From positions 62,001 to 126,000 of the forward strand of contig NZ_CAMLDD010000010.1 of assembly GCF_946478785.1 (NCBI RefSeq): a stretch of 64,000 bases of DNA. Reading direction: 5' to 3'. The notes below the pieces were generated by a model. It saw nothing but the letters and a program-made list of their open reading frames with translations. It was not told the origin of the DNA and did no database searches. Below, piece after piece: positions 42,064-51,195 of this stretch (positions are counted from its first letter, which is position 1; every line of letters begins with the position of its first letter). Position numbers and translations under genes: made by a program. This DNA comes from an uncultured Flavobacterium sp. GTDB lineage: Bacteria; Bacteroidota; Bacteroidia; Flavobacteriales; Flavobacteriaceae.

Positions 42064-43593
42064 TCAGGGACTAATCTTCCTAATCTCATACAGATCATCA
42101 CGTCTGTCCTTCAAAATTCTAACACTTCCATGTTCGTGCAGCTGTTTCAATAAATTCAAATCGACATCTACAATCAAAGTCATTTCGGTATTTGGAGTGG
42201 CTTCGGCTTTGATACCGTTACTCGGAAAAGCAAAATCGGAAGGTGTAAAAACAGATGCCTGTGCATATTGAATGTCCATATTATTTACTTTAGGCAAATT
42301 TCCAACGCAACCCGCAATCGCTACATAACATTCGTTTTCTATCGCACGCGCCTGAGAACAATGTTTTACACGCGTATAAGCGTTTTGAGTATCGGTTAAA
42401 AAGGGGACAAACAAAATATTCATTCCTTCATTCGACATAATTCTGGACAACTCCGGAAACTCGACATCATAACAAATCAAGATGCCTATTTTACCGCAGT
42501 CCGTATCAAAAGTCTTGAATTCAGATCCGCCTTTCATTCCCCAATGTTGTACTTCGTTGGGTGTGATGTGAATTTTGGTATACATTTCTGAAGTTCCGTC
42601 TCTTTTGCACAAAAAGCCAACATTATATAAGTTGCCGTTATCGAGATAAGGCATACTTCCGGTTATGATATTGATGTTATACGAAATGGCGAACTCCTGA
42701 AAACGCTTTCTGATAGGATCCGAATAGCGTGCGAGTTCCCGAATCGCTTCGGCTTCAGATAAATGATTATAATCCGCCATCAATGGCGCAATAAAAAGCT
42801 CTGGAAACAAGGCAAAATCGCTTCCATAACCTGAAACAACATCAATGAAAAACTCCGATTGCTCAAAAAATTCTTCCAGATTATTCAATTGACGCATTTG
42901 CCATTGCACAAGGCCCAAGCGAATAACGCTTTTTTCAAGGTTGATTAATTTCGGGCTTTCATCATAATAGACATTGTTCCATTCCAGAAGAACGGCAAAC
43001 TCTTTCGATTCTTCGTCGCCTTCCAAATAGTTTTTGATAATTCGCAAAACGTGAAAGTCATTGCTTAACTGAAAAGAAAGCACAGGATCATGTAATTCCT
43101 TGTGTTTTACTTTATCAATATAGTTTTTAGGCGTCATTTTTTTAGAATGCTGAGCATAATTCGGAATACGGCCTGCAAAAACAATTGCTTTCAGGTTCAA
43201 TTGTTCGCATAATTCTTTTCGGGCATCGTATAAACGTCTTCCTAAACGCAATCCGCGATAATTAGGATGAATGAAAACATCTATTCCATATAAAATTTCA
43301 CCGTCTGGATTGTGAGTTGAGAAAGTATAATCTCCAATAATTTGTCTGTAATTATGCTTTTTATCGACTAACTTTTCATCCAGAATCAGCGATAATGCAG
43401 ATCCTACTACCTTGCCATCTACCAGAATAACCAATTGACCTTCAGGGAATATAGAAAGTAATTTTTGGATATCATCAGCTTCCCAATATGAATTTGCCAT
43501 TTCGGGATAGGACTCAACCATAGAATTTTTTAACTGTTTGTAATCGTTAAATTTTAAATTTCGTAATTCTACCTTGTTGATTTGAGCTTGCAT
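42064..43593 (-). CDS. Bifunctional GNAT acetyltransferase / carbon-nitrogen hydrolase
   Basis: 509 residues. The first ~210 residues form a GNAT domain (acetyl-CoA loop around VFIHPNYRGLRLGRRLYDARKEL). The rest is a nitrilase-superfamily hydrolase with the E-K-C triad: glutamate in LFPELFIAP, lysine in TKIHITPNE and cysteine in GILICYDVEFPELS. The fused form is widespread in bacteria, and the nitrilase half should hydrolyse an amide. Natural substrate is unknown. It is the last of no obvious operon. Confidence 0.92.
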   Translation of the reverse strand: MQAQINKVELRNLKFNDYKQLKNSMVESYPEMANSYWEADDIQKLLSIFPEGQLVILVDGKVVGSALSLILDEKLVDKKHNYRQIIGDYTFSTHNPDGEILYGIDVFIHPNYRGLRLGRRLYDARKELCEQLNLKAIVFAGRIPNYAQHSKKMTPKNYIDKVKHKELHDPVLSFQLSNDFHVLRIIKNYLEGDEESKEFAVLLEWNNVYYDESPKLINLEKSVIRLGLVQWQMRQLNNLEEFFEQSEFFIDVVSGYGSDFALFPELFIAPLMADYNHLSEAEAIRELARYSDPIRKRFQEFAISYNINIITGSMPYLDNGNLYNVGFLCKRDGTSEMYTKIHITPNEVQHWGMKGGSEFKTFDTDCGKIGILICYDVEFPELSRIMSNEGMNILFVPFLTDTQNAYTRVKHCSQARAIENECYVAIAGCVGNLPKVNNMDIQYAQASVFTPSDFAFPSNGIKAEATPNTEMTLIVDVDLNLLKQLHEHGSVRILKDRRDDLYEIRKISP

Positions 43594-43768
43594 ATAATGT
43601 GATTTCTCTCAAATATAGTAAAATATTTCCATTTACAAACGGTTACAAATAGTTACAACCGAAAGTAAATAGATTGCAACCGAATAACTTTTGGAACTCA
43701 TCGCATCTTTGCCATGTTGAATTTGACGAACGAATTCAATTTATATAAACCTTTAAATAATATACGCC

Positions 43769-44101
43769 ATGAACGCAATGAAAAACAGAGTACAATTAAT
43801 TGGAAACGTAGGAAACGATCCTGAAATCAAAACATTAGAAAACGGTAAAAAATTAGCACATTTAAATATCGCTACCAATGACAAATACACAAACGACAAA
43901 GGTGAAAAAGTAGAACAAACCGAGTGGCATCGTGTTACTGCCTGGGGAAAAACTGCCGAAATAATTGAAAAGTATGTCGTAAAAGGAAAGGAAGTAGCCG
44001 TTGAGGGTAAATTGACACACCGAAGCTATGATGATAAAAACGGAGAAAAACGTTATGTTACAGAAGTGGTGGTAAGCGAAATATTGCTTTTAAGCAAATA
44101 A
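43769..44101 (+). CDS. ssb: Single-stranded DNA-binding protein, short form
   Basis: 110 residues with the OB-fold core (RVQLIGNVGNDPEIKTLENGKK, WHRVTAWGKTAEIIEKYVVKGK). The usual glycine-rich linker and acidic DDxPF tail are absent, so it cannot recruit partners the way the main SSB does. This matches secondary SSBs seen in Bacteroidota. ATG at 43769 is used; a second ATG three codons later is equally possible. Followed by a terminator at 44121-44153. Confidence 0.93.
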   Translation: MNAMKNRVQLIGNVGNDPEIKTLENGKKLAHLNIATNDKYTNDKGEKVEQTEWHRVTAWGKTAEIIEKYVVKGKEVAVEGKLTHRSYDDKNGEKRYVTEVVVSEILLLSK

Positions 44102-44120
44102 CCGTAAATAAACTTATATC

Positions 44121-44153
44121 AAACCCGACAAGTTTTAAAAACCTGTCGGGTTT
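44121..44153. terminator. bidirectional terminator after ssb
   Basis: AAACCCGACA / TGTCGGGTTT with a 13-base loop between converging ssb and the DUF2461 gene. Confidence 0.85.
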
Positions 44154-44167
44154 TGCGTTTTAATAAA

Positions 44168-44860
44168 TTACAAAACAGAAGCACCATTTATATCGGTTGT
44201 AAGCACTTCGCTCATATAGTCTAAAAAAGGCCTCATGTTTTTGCAGGTGTCTAAAGCCTGCTCCAGAAAAAGCGGACTTAATACTTCCTCATCAGTAAAA
44301 CGTTTCATAATCAAAAACTGTTTATAACGAAGTAAATCAATGGCTTCGTGATTTATGTCAAAACCTTTTGGAGCTGTTTTTAGCTGTTCGCCTTGCAGCG
44401 TTCCAAAAGTACTTGTAAAAGATTTTGAATTCAGGATCTTTCTAAAGGATTCAGAATCATGATCAAATTCGGTTCTGATGCGTTTCAAGTCGGCAGCATT
44501 TGGTCCCCAGAATCCACCGGCAAAAAAGCTGTTTCCCTTTTCCAGATGAAAATAATAGCCTCCACGTCTTGCAGCTGTTGCACGTGTATAGCTGCCTCCC
44601 CAAAAAGTTTTAAATGGAGTTTGGTCTTTAGAAAAACGAATATCACGATAAATTCTATAAACGCTTTTTTTACCTGAAGCGGTTTCCAATACATCTGTTT
44701 TGGAGAGTTCCTGAAGCAAAGCATCTGCAAAAGTTTCAATATGATTTAATTCTTTTAAGTAATTTGTTTTATTTGCTTCGAACCAGGGCTTATTATTGTT
44801 TTCTTTAAGTTGAAGCAAAAAATCAAGACTTGATTTGGGTATAAGAATTTGGTTTTTCAT
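44168..44860 (-). CDS. DUF2461 domain protein
   Basis: 230 residues of the DUF2461/TIGR02453 family. Family segments are NNKPWFEANKTNYL near the start, RDIRFSKDQTPFKTFWGG at about 70-87, and GGYYFHLEKGNSFFAGGFWGP at about 98-118. Its function is not established. It is cytoplasmic and stands alone between two terminators. Confidence 0.9.
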   Translation of the reverse strand: MKNQILIPKSSLDFLLQLKENNNKPWFEANKTNYLKELNHIETFADALLQELSKTDVLETASGKKSVYRIYRDIRFSKDQTPFKTFWGGSYTRATAARRGGYYFHLEKGNSFFAGGFWGPNAADLKRIRTEFDHDSESFRKILNSKSFTSTFGTLQGEQLKTAPKGFDINHEAIDLLRYKQFLIMKRFTDEEVLSPLFLEQALDTCKNMRPFLDYMSEVLTTDINGASVL

Positions 44861-44902
44861 AAAATGTTAGTCATTATAATCAGAAAGATAATTTTTAAAC
44901 TA

Positions 44903-44931
44903 AAAACCCACCAAATTTCTTGGTGGGTTTT
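44903..44931. terminator. terminator AAAACCCACCAA
   Basis: AAAACCCACCAA / TTGGTGGGTTTT around a five-base loop. It lies between the DUF2461 start and the small lysine-rich gene end, so it ends transcription of the latter. Confidence 0.8.
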
Positions 44932-44940
44932 GTATATCTG

Positions 44941-45126
44941 TTAGGCAGTTTTTTTGAATAAGTCAAACATAGGACAACGGGAACAACGTTTCTTCTCGCT
45001 TTTTTTGAATTTCTCACAACAAGAAGACTTGCAGTTTTCAAGCTTCTTAATGTTTTCAAGGATATCTTTATTCTTCTTTTTCTTTTTATCCTTTTTTTTG
45101 TCCTTCTCTTTTTCTTTCTTGCTCAT
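44941..45126 (-). CDS. Small lysine-rich, cysteine-rich protein
   Basis: 61 residues. The first 22 are almost all lysine, glutamate and aspartate (KKEKEKDKKKDKKKKKNK); the rest has C-x3-CC and C-x2-C (CKSSCCEKF, CSRCPMFDLF), which could bind a metal. The ATG at 45126 is preferred to an upstream one at 45150. It lies 76 bases downstream of a ferritin gene on the same strand, suggesting a link to iron, but there is no direct evidence. Found as a small conserved type in some Bacteroidota, to my recollection; not a family I can name. Confidence 0.7.
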   Translation of the reverse strand: MSKKEKEKDKKKDKKKKKNKDILENIKKLENCKSSCCEKFKKSEKKRCSRCPMFDLFKKTA

Positions 45127-45202
45127 CTTCTGAATTATAAACAGGGACAAATATAAAAGAAAAATATTATTTTTATGTATTCTAAATAAACTTTAACTTT
45201 TT

Positions 45203-45721
45203 TTATTTTGGATTCATAGCAATTGAGCTGGTGACTGTTAACTGTTGGATATCACGATCAAACAGATAAAGTCCGCCCTTGTCATCACCAATCAAATTGA
45301 TTTTATCAAGTATAGATTTAGCTGTAGCTTCTTCCTCAATTTGTTCAGATACATACCATTGAAGAAAATTATGAGTTGCATAATCTTTTTCCTCAAAAGT
45401 AATGTGTACCAATTCATTAATAGATTCAGAAACAAAGATTTCGTGGTTATAAAGCGTTTCAAACATTTCTTTAAAAGTAGAATAACTTGTTTTAGGCTCT
45501 TTCAAATCTGTAATTTTGGCATGTCCGCCACGTTCGTTAACATATTTAACCAGTTTTAGCATGTGTGCACGCTCTTCGTCTGACTGGGTGTACATAAACT
45601 GGGCAATTCCCTCTAATCCGTGTACTTCGGCCCAACAAGCCATTGAAAGATACGTTTGCGAAGATTCCGCCTCTATACGGATTTGCTTATTTAAAGCTGC
45701 TTCAATATTTTTTGATAACAT
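45203..45721 (-). CDS. ftnA: Ferritin
   Basis: 172 residues, normal for bacterial non-heme ferritin. The ferroxidase site glutamates and histidine are in IRIEAESSQTYLSMACWAE (E17), and DEERAHMLKL (E50, H53). It oxidises and stores iron as a 24-subunit shell. The neighbours are the small Cys/Lys-rich protein downstream. Iron-related regulation cannot be seen in the short upstream region. Confidence 0.95.
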   Translation of the reverse strand: MLSKNIEAALNKQIRIEAESSQTYLSMACWAEVHGLEGIAQFMYTQSDEERAHMLKLVKYVNERGGHAKITDLKEPKTSYSTFKEMFETLYNHEIFVSESINELVHITFEEKDYATHNFLQWYVSEQIEEEATAKSILDKINLIGDDKGGLYLFDRDIQQLTVTSSIAMNPK

Positions 45722-45796
45722 AATAAGTGTCTTTTTTGTAAAGTTAAAAAAATAATTCAGACCATTTTTTGAATCCTAGAAAACATAGGGACTTCG

Positions 45797-47269
45797 TTAA
45801 TTCCTGATAGATTTATTATCAAAAGAAAAAGGATTTGACAAAATAGCTTTATTAATGATTGGATTTTTTTCTTCATAATAAAATCCGTCAGTAAATTTAC
45901 GCATGACATATTGTTTTAAACTGGTGTCATAATACCCTAAGATGTAATAATCTTTTAGTTTAAGAATATTTTGCAGTGTAATATTTTTATTGATACTCAA
46001 ATAATAAAAAATGTTATCTATAGCCAAAGGTTCTAATTGTTTGTTGTTTATAAATTCTAAATCTGAATTCAGCATGGCATCAAAATAAACCATTTTGCTT
46101 CTATATTCTGAATATCCGCCAAAGCCATTATCAAAATCTCCAAAAAAATTGGTTTGTCCGTAACTAAAATTGGAAACCTCATATTCTGCAAATCCTCCTA
46201 ATGATAAAAATATATTTTCTTTATTCTTAAGAGCTGAAATTCCGGTATTTAAAGCTGATAACTGTTTTAAAAATTTAGCTGTGGTTTTTATTTCCTGAGG
46301 TTTTTTTTCGCTTATCTGGGCAAATAAAGGAGAGTTTTTAAAAGGAATTGTATCATTTTTTGAAACAGCCACACTTTTCAAAGTTTTGCCCGAATTAAAT
46401 TCTTTGATGTCAAATAGTAGTTCTTCTTTACCAGCGTTGATTTGAAATAATTTATTCCCGTAAAAAAACGAATTAGATGTTTTCGATGCTTTTTTAGTGA
46501 CTGGCTGATTAAAATTTTTCTCAGTAACAGCGAGAGTGCTCAAATTAAGATTTAAAGTCTGGGTTTTTTTCAAACTGTAATCAAATGTCAAAAGAATATG
46601 GTCATCTAACACATACATTTTGGTTTTGTTAGTGGTTTTGTCTAAGGAATTAAAACTTTCATGATCCATTTTCTCAATCGGATAATACCGAATTACGGTG
46701 CTGAAAGCCAAGTTTTGCCCTCTTTCACTTTGGAATTGTATTCCAGATAAATCGAACATTTTTACCTCCGCTTTTCCGTTGTTGAATTCATAAAGTAATA
46801 AATGCTGTTGGCTGGTTTCTTTCGACAGCATATAAAAATTATTATTTTTTTGAAAAGAAGTTATGATGTATTCATTGGTTGGAGGCAAATCAAAATTTAA
46901 AGCCTTTGTTGTTTTTGTTTCCAGATAATACTTAACAATTCTGATGTTTCTTAAATTATTTGTTGCCCAATAAAGTATAGGATTTCCGTCATCGGCGATG
47001 CTGTGCCCAATTAAAGATCTGTTTTCTGCTAGTTTTATAGAATCGGTGAATTGATTCGTGAGGAAAAGGGATTTATTGTATTTTAAGATATTGATGAATT
47101 TATTATCAGCTGCAAAAACATAAATATCATTGGTTTTTACATCTTCGACATTTAAAGTTTGACCATTTTCTAAAGGCCTGTTTAGATTTAATGAAAAAGA
47201 ATTTAATACCGTCTGACTGAATAAGACAGCATTATAAAAGACGCAAAAAATAAGGAATAATTTTTTCAT
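45797..47269 (-). CDS. Secreted protein of unknown function, paralogue 1
   Basis: 490 residues with a signal peptide (MKKLFLIFCVFYNAVLFSQ). The body is a series of strand pairs and short loops, as in a propeller-like fold, and ends in QLEPLAIDNIFYYL and LKLKDYYILGYYDTSLKQYVMRKFTD. Very similar end motifs (PLAFDKI, KLDSYYLGYYDNKTKQYVFRKFSD) and a shared FKNSP segment occur in the protein at 49649-51061, so the two are paralogues. No recognised domain. Confidence 0.85.
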   Translation of the reverse strand: MKKLFLIFCVFYNAVLFSQTVLNSFSLNLNRPLENGQTLNVEDVKTNDIYVFAADNKFINILKYNKSLFLTNQFTDSIKLAENRSLIGHSIADDGNPILYWATNNLRNIRIVKYYLETKTTKALNFDLPPTNEYIITSFQKNNNFYMLSKETSQQHLLLYEFNNGKAEVKMFDLSGIQFQSERGQNLAFSTVIRYYPIEKMDHESFNSLDKTTNKTKMYVLDDHILLTFDYSLKKTQTLNLNLSTLAVTEKNFNQPVTKKASKTSNSFFYGNKLFQINAGKEELLFDIKEFNSGKTLKSVAVSKNDTIPFKNSPLFAQISEKKPQEIKTTAKFLKQLSALNTGISALKNKENIFLSLGGFAEYEVSNFSYGQTNFFGDFDNGFGGYSEYRSKMVYFDAMLNSDLEFINNKQLEPLAIDNIFYYLSINKNITLQNILKLKDYYILGYYDTSLKQYVMRKFTDGFYYEEKNPIINKAILSNPFSFDNKSIRN

Positions 47270-47303
47270 GTGTTTTTACGCTCAAATATTGTTCCGTTTC
47301 TAA

Positions 47304-47933
47304 TTACTGATTCATTAGCTTCTGAAAAAGATCAACAAATTGGCCTACATGCATTCCATCCATCAATCCGTGATGAACATGGACAGACATTGCCATTGTT
47401 TTTTTTCCGTTATCTAAGGTAATCATTTTTCCGAAAGAAATTTTAGGGCAGCTGTCCGGATAAGAATAACTGCGGGCATGCGAAAGAGAAGTGAAATTCA
47501 GCCACGGAATTGCCGAAAAGTGAATCACATTATCATCATCAAATGATCTGGTAAAAAGCCCGGCTGTGTTTTGGATACGTTCGATTTCGGCATAAGCACT
47601 CTTTTCGAAAACCTCAAAGTCAGGATTATATTCCATTAATGAAAATCCAAAAGTACCATCTTCACGGCCAATTGTTGCTGAAGCATCCACACAATCATTG
47701 ATGTAAATTTTATCTTCAGCAATACGGTATTTAAAATTCTCTATCGAATTTACCGCAACCAATGTTTTATGCAGATAAAAGATAAAAAAAGAAGTCTTAA
47801 TGTTTTTGGCTGTCTGATAGGCTTTGGTACAATCAATTTCGACGGTAACGCCAAAAAAAGGCTCTTCCATTTTACTGAAATGTGCAAAATGCTCTTTCCT
47901 GTTCCAGTTTTCTAAATCTAAAAGGGTTTTCAT
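47304..47933 (-). CDS. Chloramphenicol acetyltransferase-like protein
   Basis: 209 residues with the CAT fold. The catalytic histidine is in HVHHGLMDGMHVGQF near the C-terminus (HHxxxDG), and SFFIFYLHKTLVAVNSIENFKYRI is the family's first half signature. The start shares one base with the stop of the upstream HAD gene (TAATG). Many chromosomal homologues in Bacteroidota have no proven resistance role, so I only call it CAT-like. Confidence 0.9.
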   Translation of the reverse strand: MKTLLDLENWNRKEHFAHFSKMEEPFFGVTVEIDCTKAYQTAKNIKTSFFIFYLHKTLVAVNSIENFKYRIAEDKIYINDCVDASATIGREDGTFGFSLMEYNPDFEVFEKSAYAEIERIQNTAGLFTRSFDDDNVIHFSAIPWLNFTSLSHARSYSYPDSCPKISFGKMITLDNGKKTMAMSVHVHHGLMDGMHVGQFVDLFQKLMNQ

Positions 47934-48640
47934 TATAGTAAATTATGGACAACTTCTGTTATTTTTTCGAAAGAACTAAAATGTTCATGTTCTACTTTAT
48001 GATTGATTTTTTCATGTTCCCAGGTCGTATGAAACGGAATATGAACGGCATAACCACCAATTCCTAAAACAGGCAATACATCTGATTTTAAAGAATTTCC
48101 TATCATCAAAAATTCATGTGCCTGAATGTCCAAACGGCCTAATAATTTCTCATAATCAATTTCCTGCTTGTCTGACATAACTTCAATATGGTGAAAATAA
48201 TGTCCCAAACCGGATCGGTGTAATTTGCTGTGCTGGTCTTTTAAGTCGCCTTTTGTAGCCACAACCAGCTTGTATTTTCCGTGTAAAGCCTGTAAAGTTT
48301 CTTCGATTCCGTCCAGCAATTCGATTGGTTTTTCGAGTAATTCTTTTCCGTATTGAATGATTTTTTCAATGACTTCAACCGGAATGGTATTGTTGGAGAT
48401 GTTCATTGCAGCTTCAATCATCGATAAGATATAGCCTTTAATTCCGTAACCGTACAATGGCAAATTCTCAATCTCAATTTTGAATAATTCCTGCGAGATT
48501 CCCTGATGCGAAAGATAATCTTCCATCAGGGCACAAAATTTATGTTCTGTTTCCTGAAAGTAAGGTTCGTTAACAAACAGAGTATCATCAGCATCAAATG
48601 CGATTACTTTAAGATTTGGTATTTTATTTCTATGTAACAT
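47933..48640 (-). CDS. HAD-family hydrolase
   Basis: 235 residues from the ATG at 48640. The nucleophile motif DADDTLF (DxDxT form) is near residue 16, followed by VVATKGDLKDQH (motif II and III region) and MIGNSLKSDVLPVLGIGG (motif IV). It is a phosphatase of the HAD superfamily with a helical cap. An in-frame ATG 20 codons upstream would add a lysine-rich tail and is less likely. Overlaps the CAT-like gene by one base. Confidence 0.9.
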   Translation of the reverse strand: MLHRNKIPNLKVIAFDADDTLFVNEPYFQETEHKFCALMEDYLSHQGISQELFKIEIENLPLYGYGIKGYILSMIEAAMNISNNTIPVEVIEKIIQYGKELLEKPIELLDGIEETLQALHGKYKLVVATKGDLKDQHSKLHRSGLGHYFHHIEVMSDKQEIDYEKLLGRLDIQAHEFLMIGNSLKSDVLPVLGIGGYAVHIPFHTTWEHEKINHKVEHEHFSSFEKITEVVHNLL

Positions 48641-48709
48641 GTATTTTTTTGTTTCAGGTTTAAAGATTTTTTTGTTTCGCTTTTTTTTACATGAAATCAA
48701 TCTGCAATT

Positions 48710-49591
48710 TTAAGTAAACAATTTCTTTAATGTAATTGTTTTATCGTAAAACGTAATCCGGATTCCAAAAAGCAGAATTATGCCGCCGAAAACCATCTGT
48801 AAAGTTATTTGTTCTTCTAAAAACAACCAAGCCAAAACAGAGGTAATTACGGCCTGACTTAATAAACTTAATGAAACTCGGGTCGCACGCATATGTTGAG
48901 TAGCATAACTGATCGAAAGCCAGGCGCACAATTGACAAATTACCGCCTGAAGTACTAATACAAACCAGCCGGTATCTGAAAATCCTGTAAAAGGCTGATT
49001 TAAGCAATAACAAAGAACCCCTAAATAAATACTGGAAGCAATCAGGCTAATGGTCATAAAAGATAAAACATCAATCTCAGAAAGTACATTTTTGCTGACT
49101 AAAAGATAAATCGAATATAAAATTCCGGATAAAACAGCAAACAGAAATGCCTGATCAAAATTCAATTCCAAAAAGAAACTAAATCCAACCAAAGTTACCA
49201 TTCCGAATAAAGAAACCGCCGTTCCAATCCAGAAATTGGTGGCAGGCTTAACTTTTAAAAAGAAGAAGGAACCAATTCCAACCCAAAGCGGGGATAAATT
49301 TGTCAGCAACGAAGCCTGAGTTGCACTAGAATCCTGAATGGCAATATTCCAAACCGCAACATCCGAAGAGAATAAAACACCGCAAAGGGCTGCCAAAAGC
49401 ATAAATTTTGTCTTCGGGAGTTTAAAATTCTTAGTAATGATTACATAAGGCAAAAGCAAAATGAGCGCAAAAAACATGCGGTAAAAAGCAGAAATTAATC
49501 CCGGTGCCAGTTTCAGTTTAACCAATATAGGGAAGATGGAAATACAAAGTATCCCGCAAATTAAAGCTAATCTAGGTTTGGTGAGTTTCAT
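48710..49591 (-). CDS. EamA/DMT-family transporter
   Basis: 293 residues with ten predicted transmembrane helices in two EamA repeats, as usual for the drug/metabolite exporter family. The start MKLTKPRLALICGILCISIFP is a typical N-terminal helix. Substrate unknown. It lies between the HAD gene and the second secreted paralogue. Confidence 0.92.
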   Translation of the reverse strand: MKLTKPRLALICGILCISIFPILVKLKLAPGLISAFYRMFFALILLLPYVIITKNFKLPKTKFMLLAALCGVLFSSDVAVWNIAIQDSSATQASLLTNLSPLWVGIGSFFFLKVKPATNFWIGTAVSLFGMVTLVGFSFFLELNFDQAFLFAVLSGILYSIYLLVSKNVLSEIDVLSFMTISLIASSIYLGVLCYCLNQPFTGFSDTGWFVLVLQAVICQLCAWLSISYATQHMRATRVSLSLLSQAVITSVLAWLFLEEQITLQMVFGGIILLFGIRITFYDKTITLKKLFT

Positions 49592-49648
49592 TGTTTTTTT
49601 TATAATTCAGATAATTGTTGACAAAAGTCCAATTACTCCGGCTTTTCT

Positions 49649-51061
49649 TTAATCTGAGAATTTTCTAAAAACATATTGTTTTGTTTTATTATCATAGTAA
49701 CCAAGATAGTAAGAATCTAATTTAAATAAAGTGTGTGATGAGATATCTTTATTTTCAAAAAAGGTTCTGATTTTATCAAAAGCCAATGGTTGTAATTTTC
49801 CTTTAATACGGTTTCCTGCACTATCAAATAATCCTTCAGTTTTAACTACTCTTCTGTTAGAATTGAAATCGAAATCTTCCATTGACTGACTGAATACGAT
49901 ATTTTCACTAAGTCCAAATTGGTTCATTGTCTGATCGGCTGAAGGTTTTAATTCAGATACACCTCCAAAAGTAATCAGTGTGTTTGCACCCGTCTGATAA
50001 CACGACAGACCAAGAAATAAATTGTTTGCTTTAAGAATAAACAGGGGACTGCTTGCCAAAGTTCTTTTGCTCCTTAAACTGCCGCCTTGCTCATAAAATG
50101 GAGAATTTTTGAACGCAATTGGTGTAGTTGAATTGGCAAAATACTCCTTTAAAAGATTGTCCTCTAAATCTTTTATAGTGAAATAAATAATGCCCGATGA
50201 GGTTTTTAGCTGATATAGCTTATTGTCAAAATAGAAAGAGTTTGAATTTAAAAAGTTTCGATCACCAACAAGGAATTGCTTTTTCACCATTTTTTCGGTA
50301 GCAGTAAAACTTTGTAAATCAATTAAAAGAACCTGGGTAAAATCGATGTTGGTATCAAGAGTGATTATAATTTGTTTAGTGTTGAAATAACATTTTCTTT
50401 TTTTGGCAGCATCTATCAATGTCGGATTTTCAACGTTGATATTTTGTAAAGAGAAGGGCGCTTCAAAAGGCAGTAAACTTTCGGCAAAGGCTGCATATAA
50501 ATCTGATTTTTTATAGTCTGATGTAAAAAAATGAAACCCTTCTGAAGTAATCATTTTTTCAGTATAATTTCCTTCGCTGTCAAAAATATGCAGTTTGAAG
50601 TTATCACTGTTTTTTAAAACCGTCAGGATATAAAAGTTATCTTTTTGACTGAATTTTTGTATAACTTTTTCGTTTTTTAAAATTATTTTATATTCTTTAG
50701 TTATAGTTTCACGACTATTAAAATTAAACAATTGGGTATAAATTGCTTCATAATTATTAGAGGACCAAAATAATCTTGTATTGCCATTGCTGCTATTGTA
50801 ACCGATAATATTAGTGTATGTTTTAGCATTTGGCCTTGGGGCAGAAATACTGTCAGCAATTTGCATCTTATCATTCAGATTAATTGCTTTTATTTTTAAG
50901 GAATCAGTTATAAACAACTCAACTGTCTTTTTTTCAGGATTTGAAATTTGAAATACAGCGCTATTTTTCTTTAGTTCCAGTGCTGTTGAGCTTACAATTT
51001 CCTGAGCAAAACCACATACATTTGTTAAAAGTAAAAAGATCAAACAAATATTTATTTTCAT
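49649..51061 (-). CDS. Secreted protein of unknown function, paralogue 2
   Basis: 470 residues with a signal peptide (MKINICLIFLLLTNVCGFAQ). Same overall layout and the same end motifs as 45797-47269 (FKNSPFYEQ, PLAFDKI, YYLGYYDNKTKQYVFRKFSD). The pair is separated by a CAT-like enzyme, a HAD hydrolase and a transporter, all on the same strand. No known domain was recognised; a cell-surface or periplasmic place is all that the signal peptide allows. Confidence 0.85.
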   Translation of the reverse strand: MKINICLIFLLLTNVCGFAQEIVSSTALELKKNSAVFQISNPEKKTVELFITDSLKIKAINLNDKMQIADSISAPRPNAKTYTNIIGYNSSNGNTRLFWSSNNYEAIYTQLFNFNSRETITKEYKIILKNEKVIQKFSQKDNFYILTVLKNSDNFKLHIFDSEGNYTEKMITSEGFHFFTSDYKKSDLYAAFAESLLPFEAPFSLQNINVENPTLIDAAKKRKCYFNTKQIIITLDTNIDFTQVLLIDLQSFTATEKMVKKQFLVGDRNFLNSNSFYFDNKLYQLKTSSGIIYFTIKDLEDNLLKEYFANSTTPIAFKNSPFYEQGGSLRSKRTLASSPLFILKANNLFLGLSCYQTGANTLITFGGVSELKPSADQTMNQFGLSENIVFSQSMEDFDFNSNRRVVKTEGLFDSAGNRIKGKLQPLAFDKIRTFFENKDISSHTLFKLDSYYLGYYDNKTKQYVFRKFSD

Positions 51062-51141
51062 AATTTGTTTTTTTTAGTTAATTAAATTGCGAACATCGTT
51101 TTTTTTCTGATAAATAATAAATCAGATATTAAAATCAAAAA

Positions 51142-51173
51142 GCGTGAATCAATTAATTACAATCGATTCACGC
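51142..51173 (-). terminator. metG terminator
   Basis: GCGTGAATC / GATTCACGC arms with a 14-base loop and a T-run on the leftward transcript, 23 bases after the metG stop. Confidence 0.75.
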
Positions 51174-51195
51174 CATTTTATAGTAGTATAAAACT

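Noticed and set aside
47304..47933. antibiotic-resistance claim for the CAT-like gene
   Set aside because: The fold and catalytic histidine are present, but many chromosomal relatives are not known to give resistance; sequence alone does not show it.
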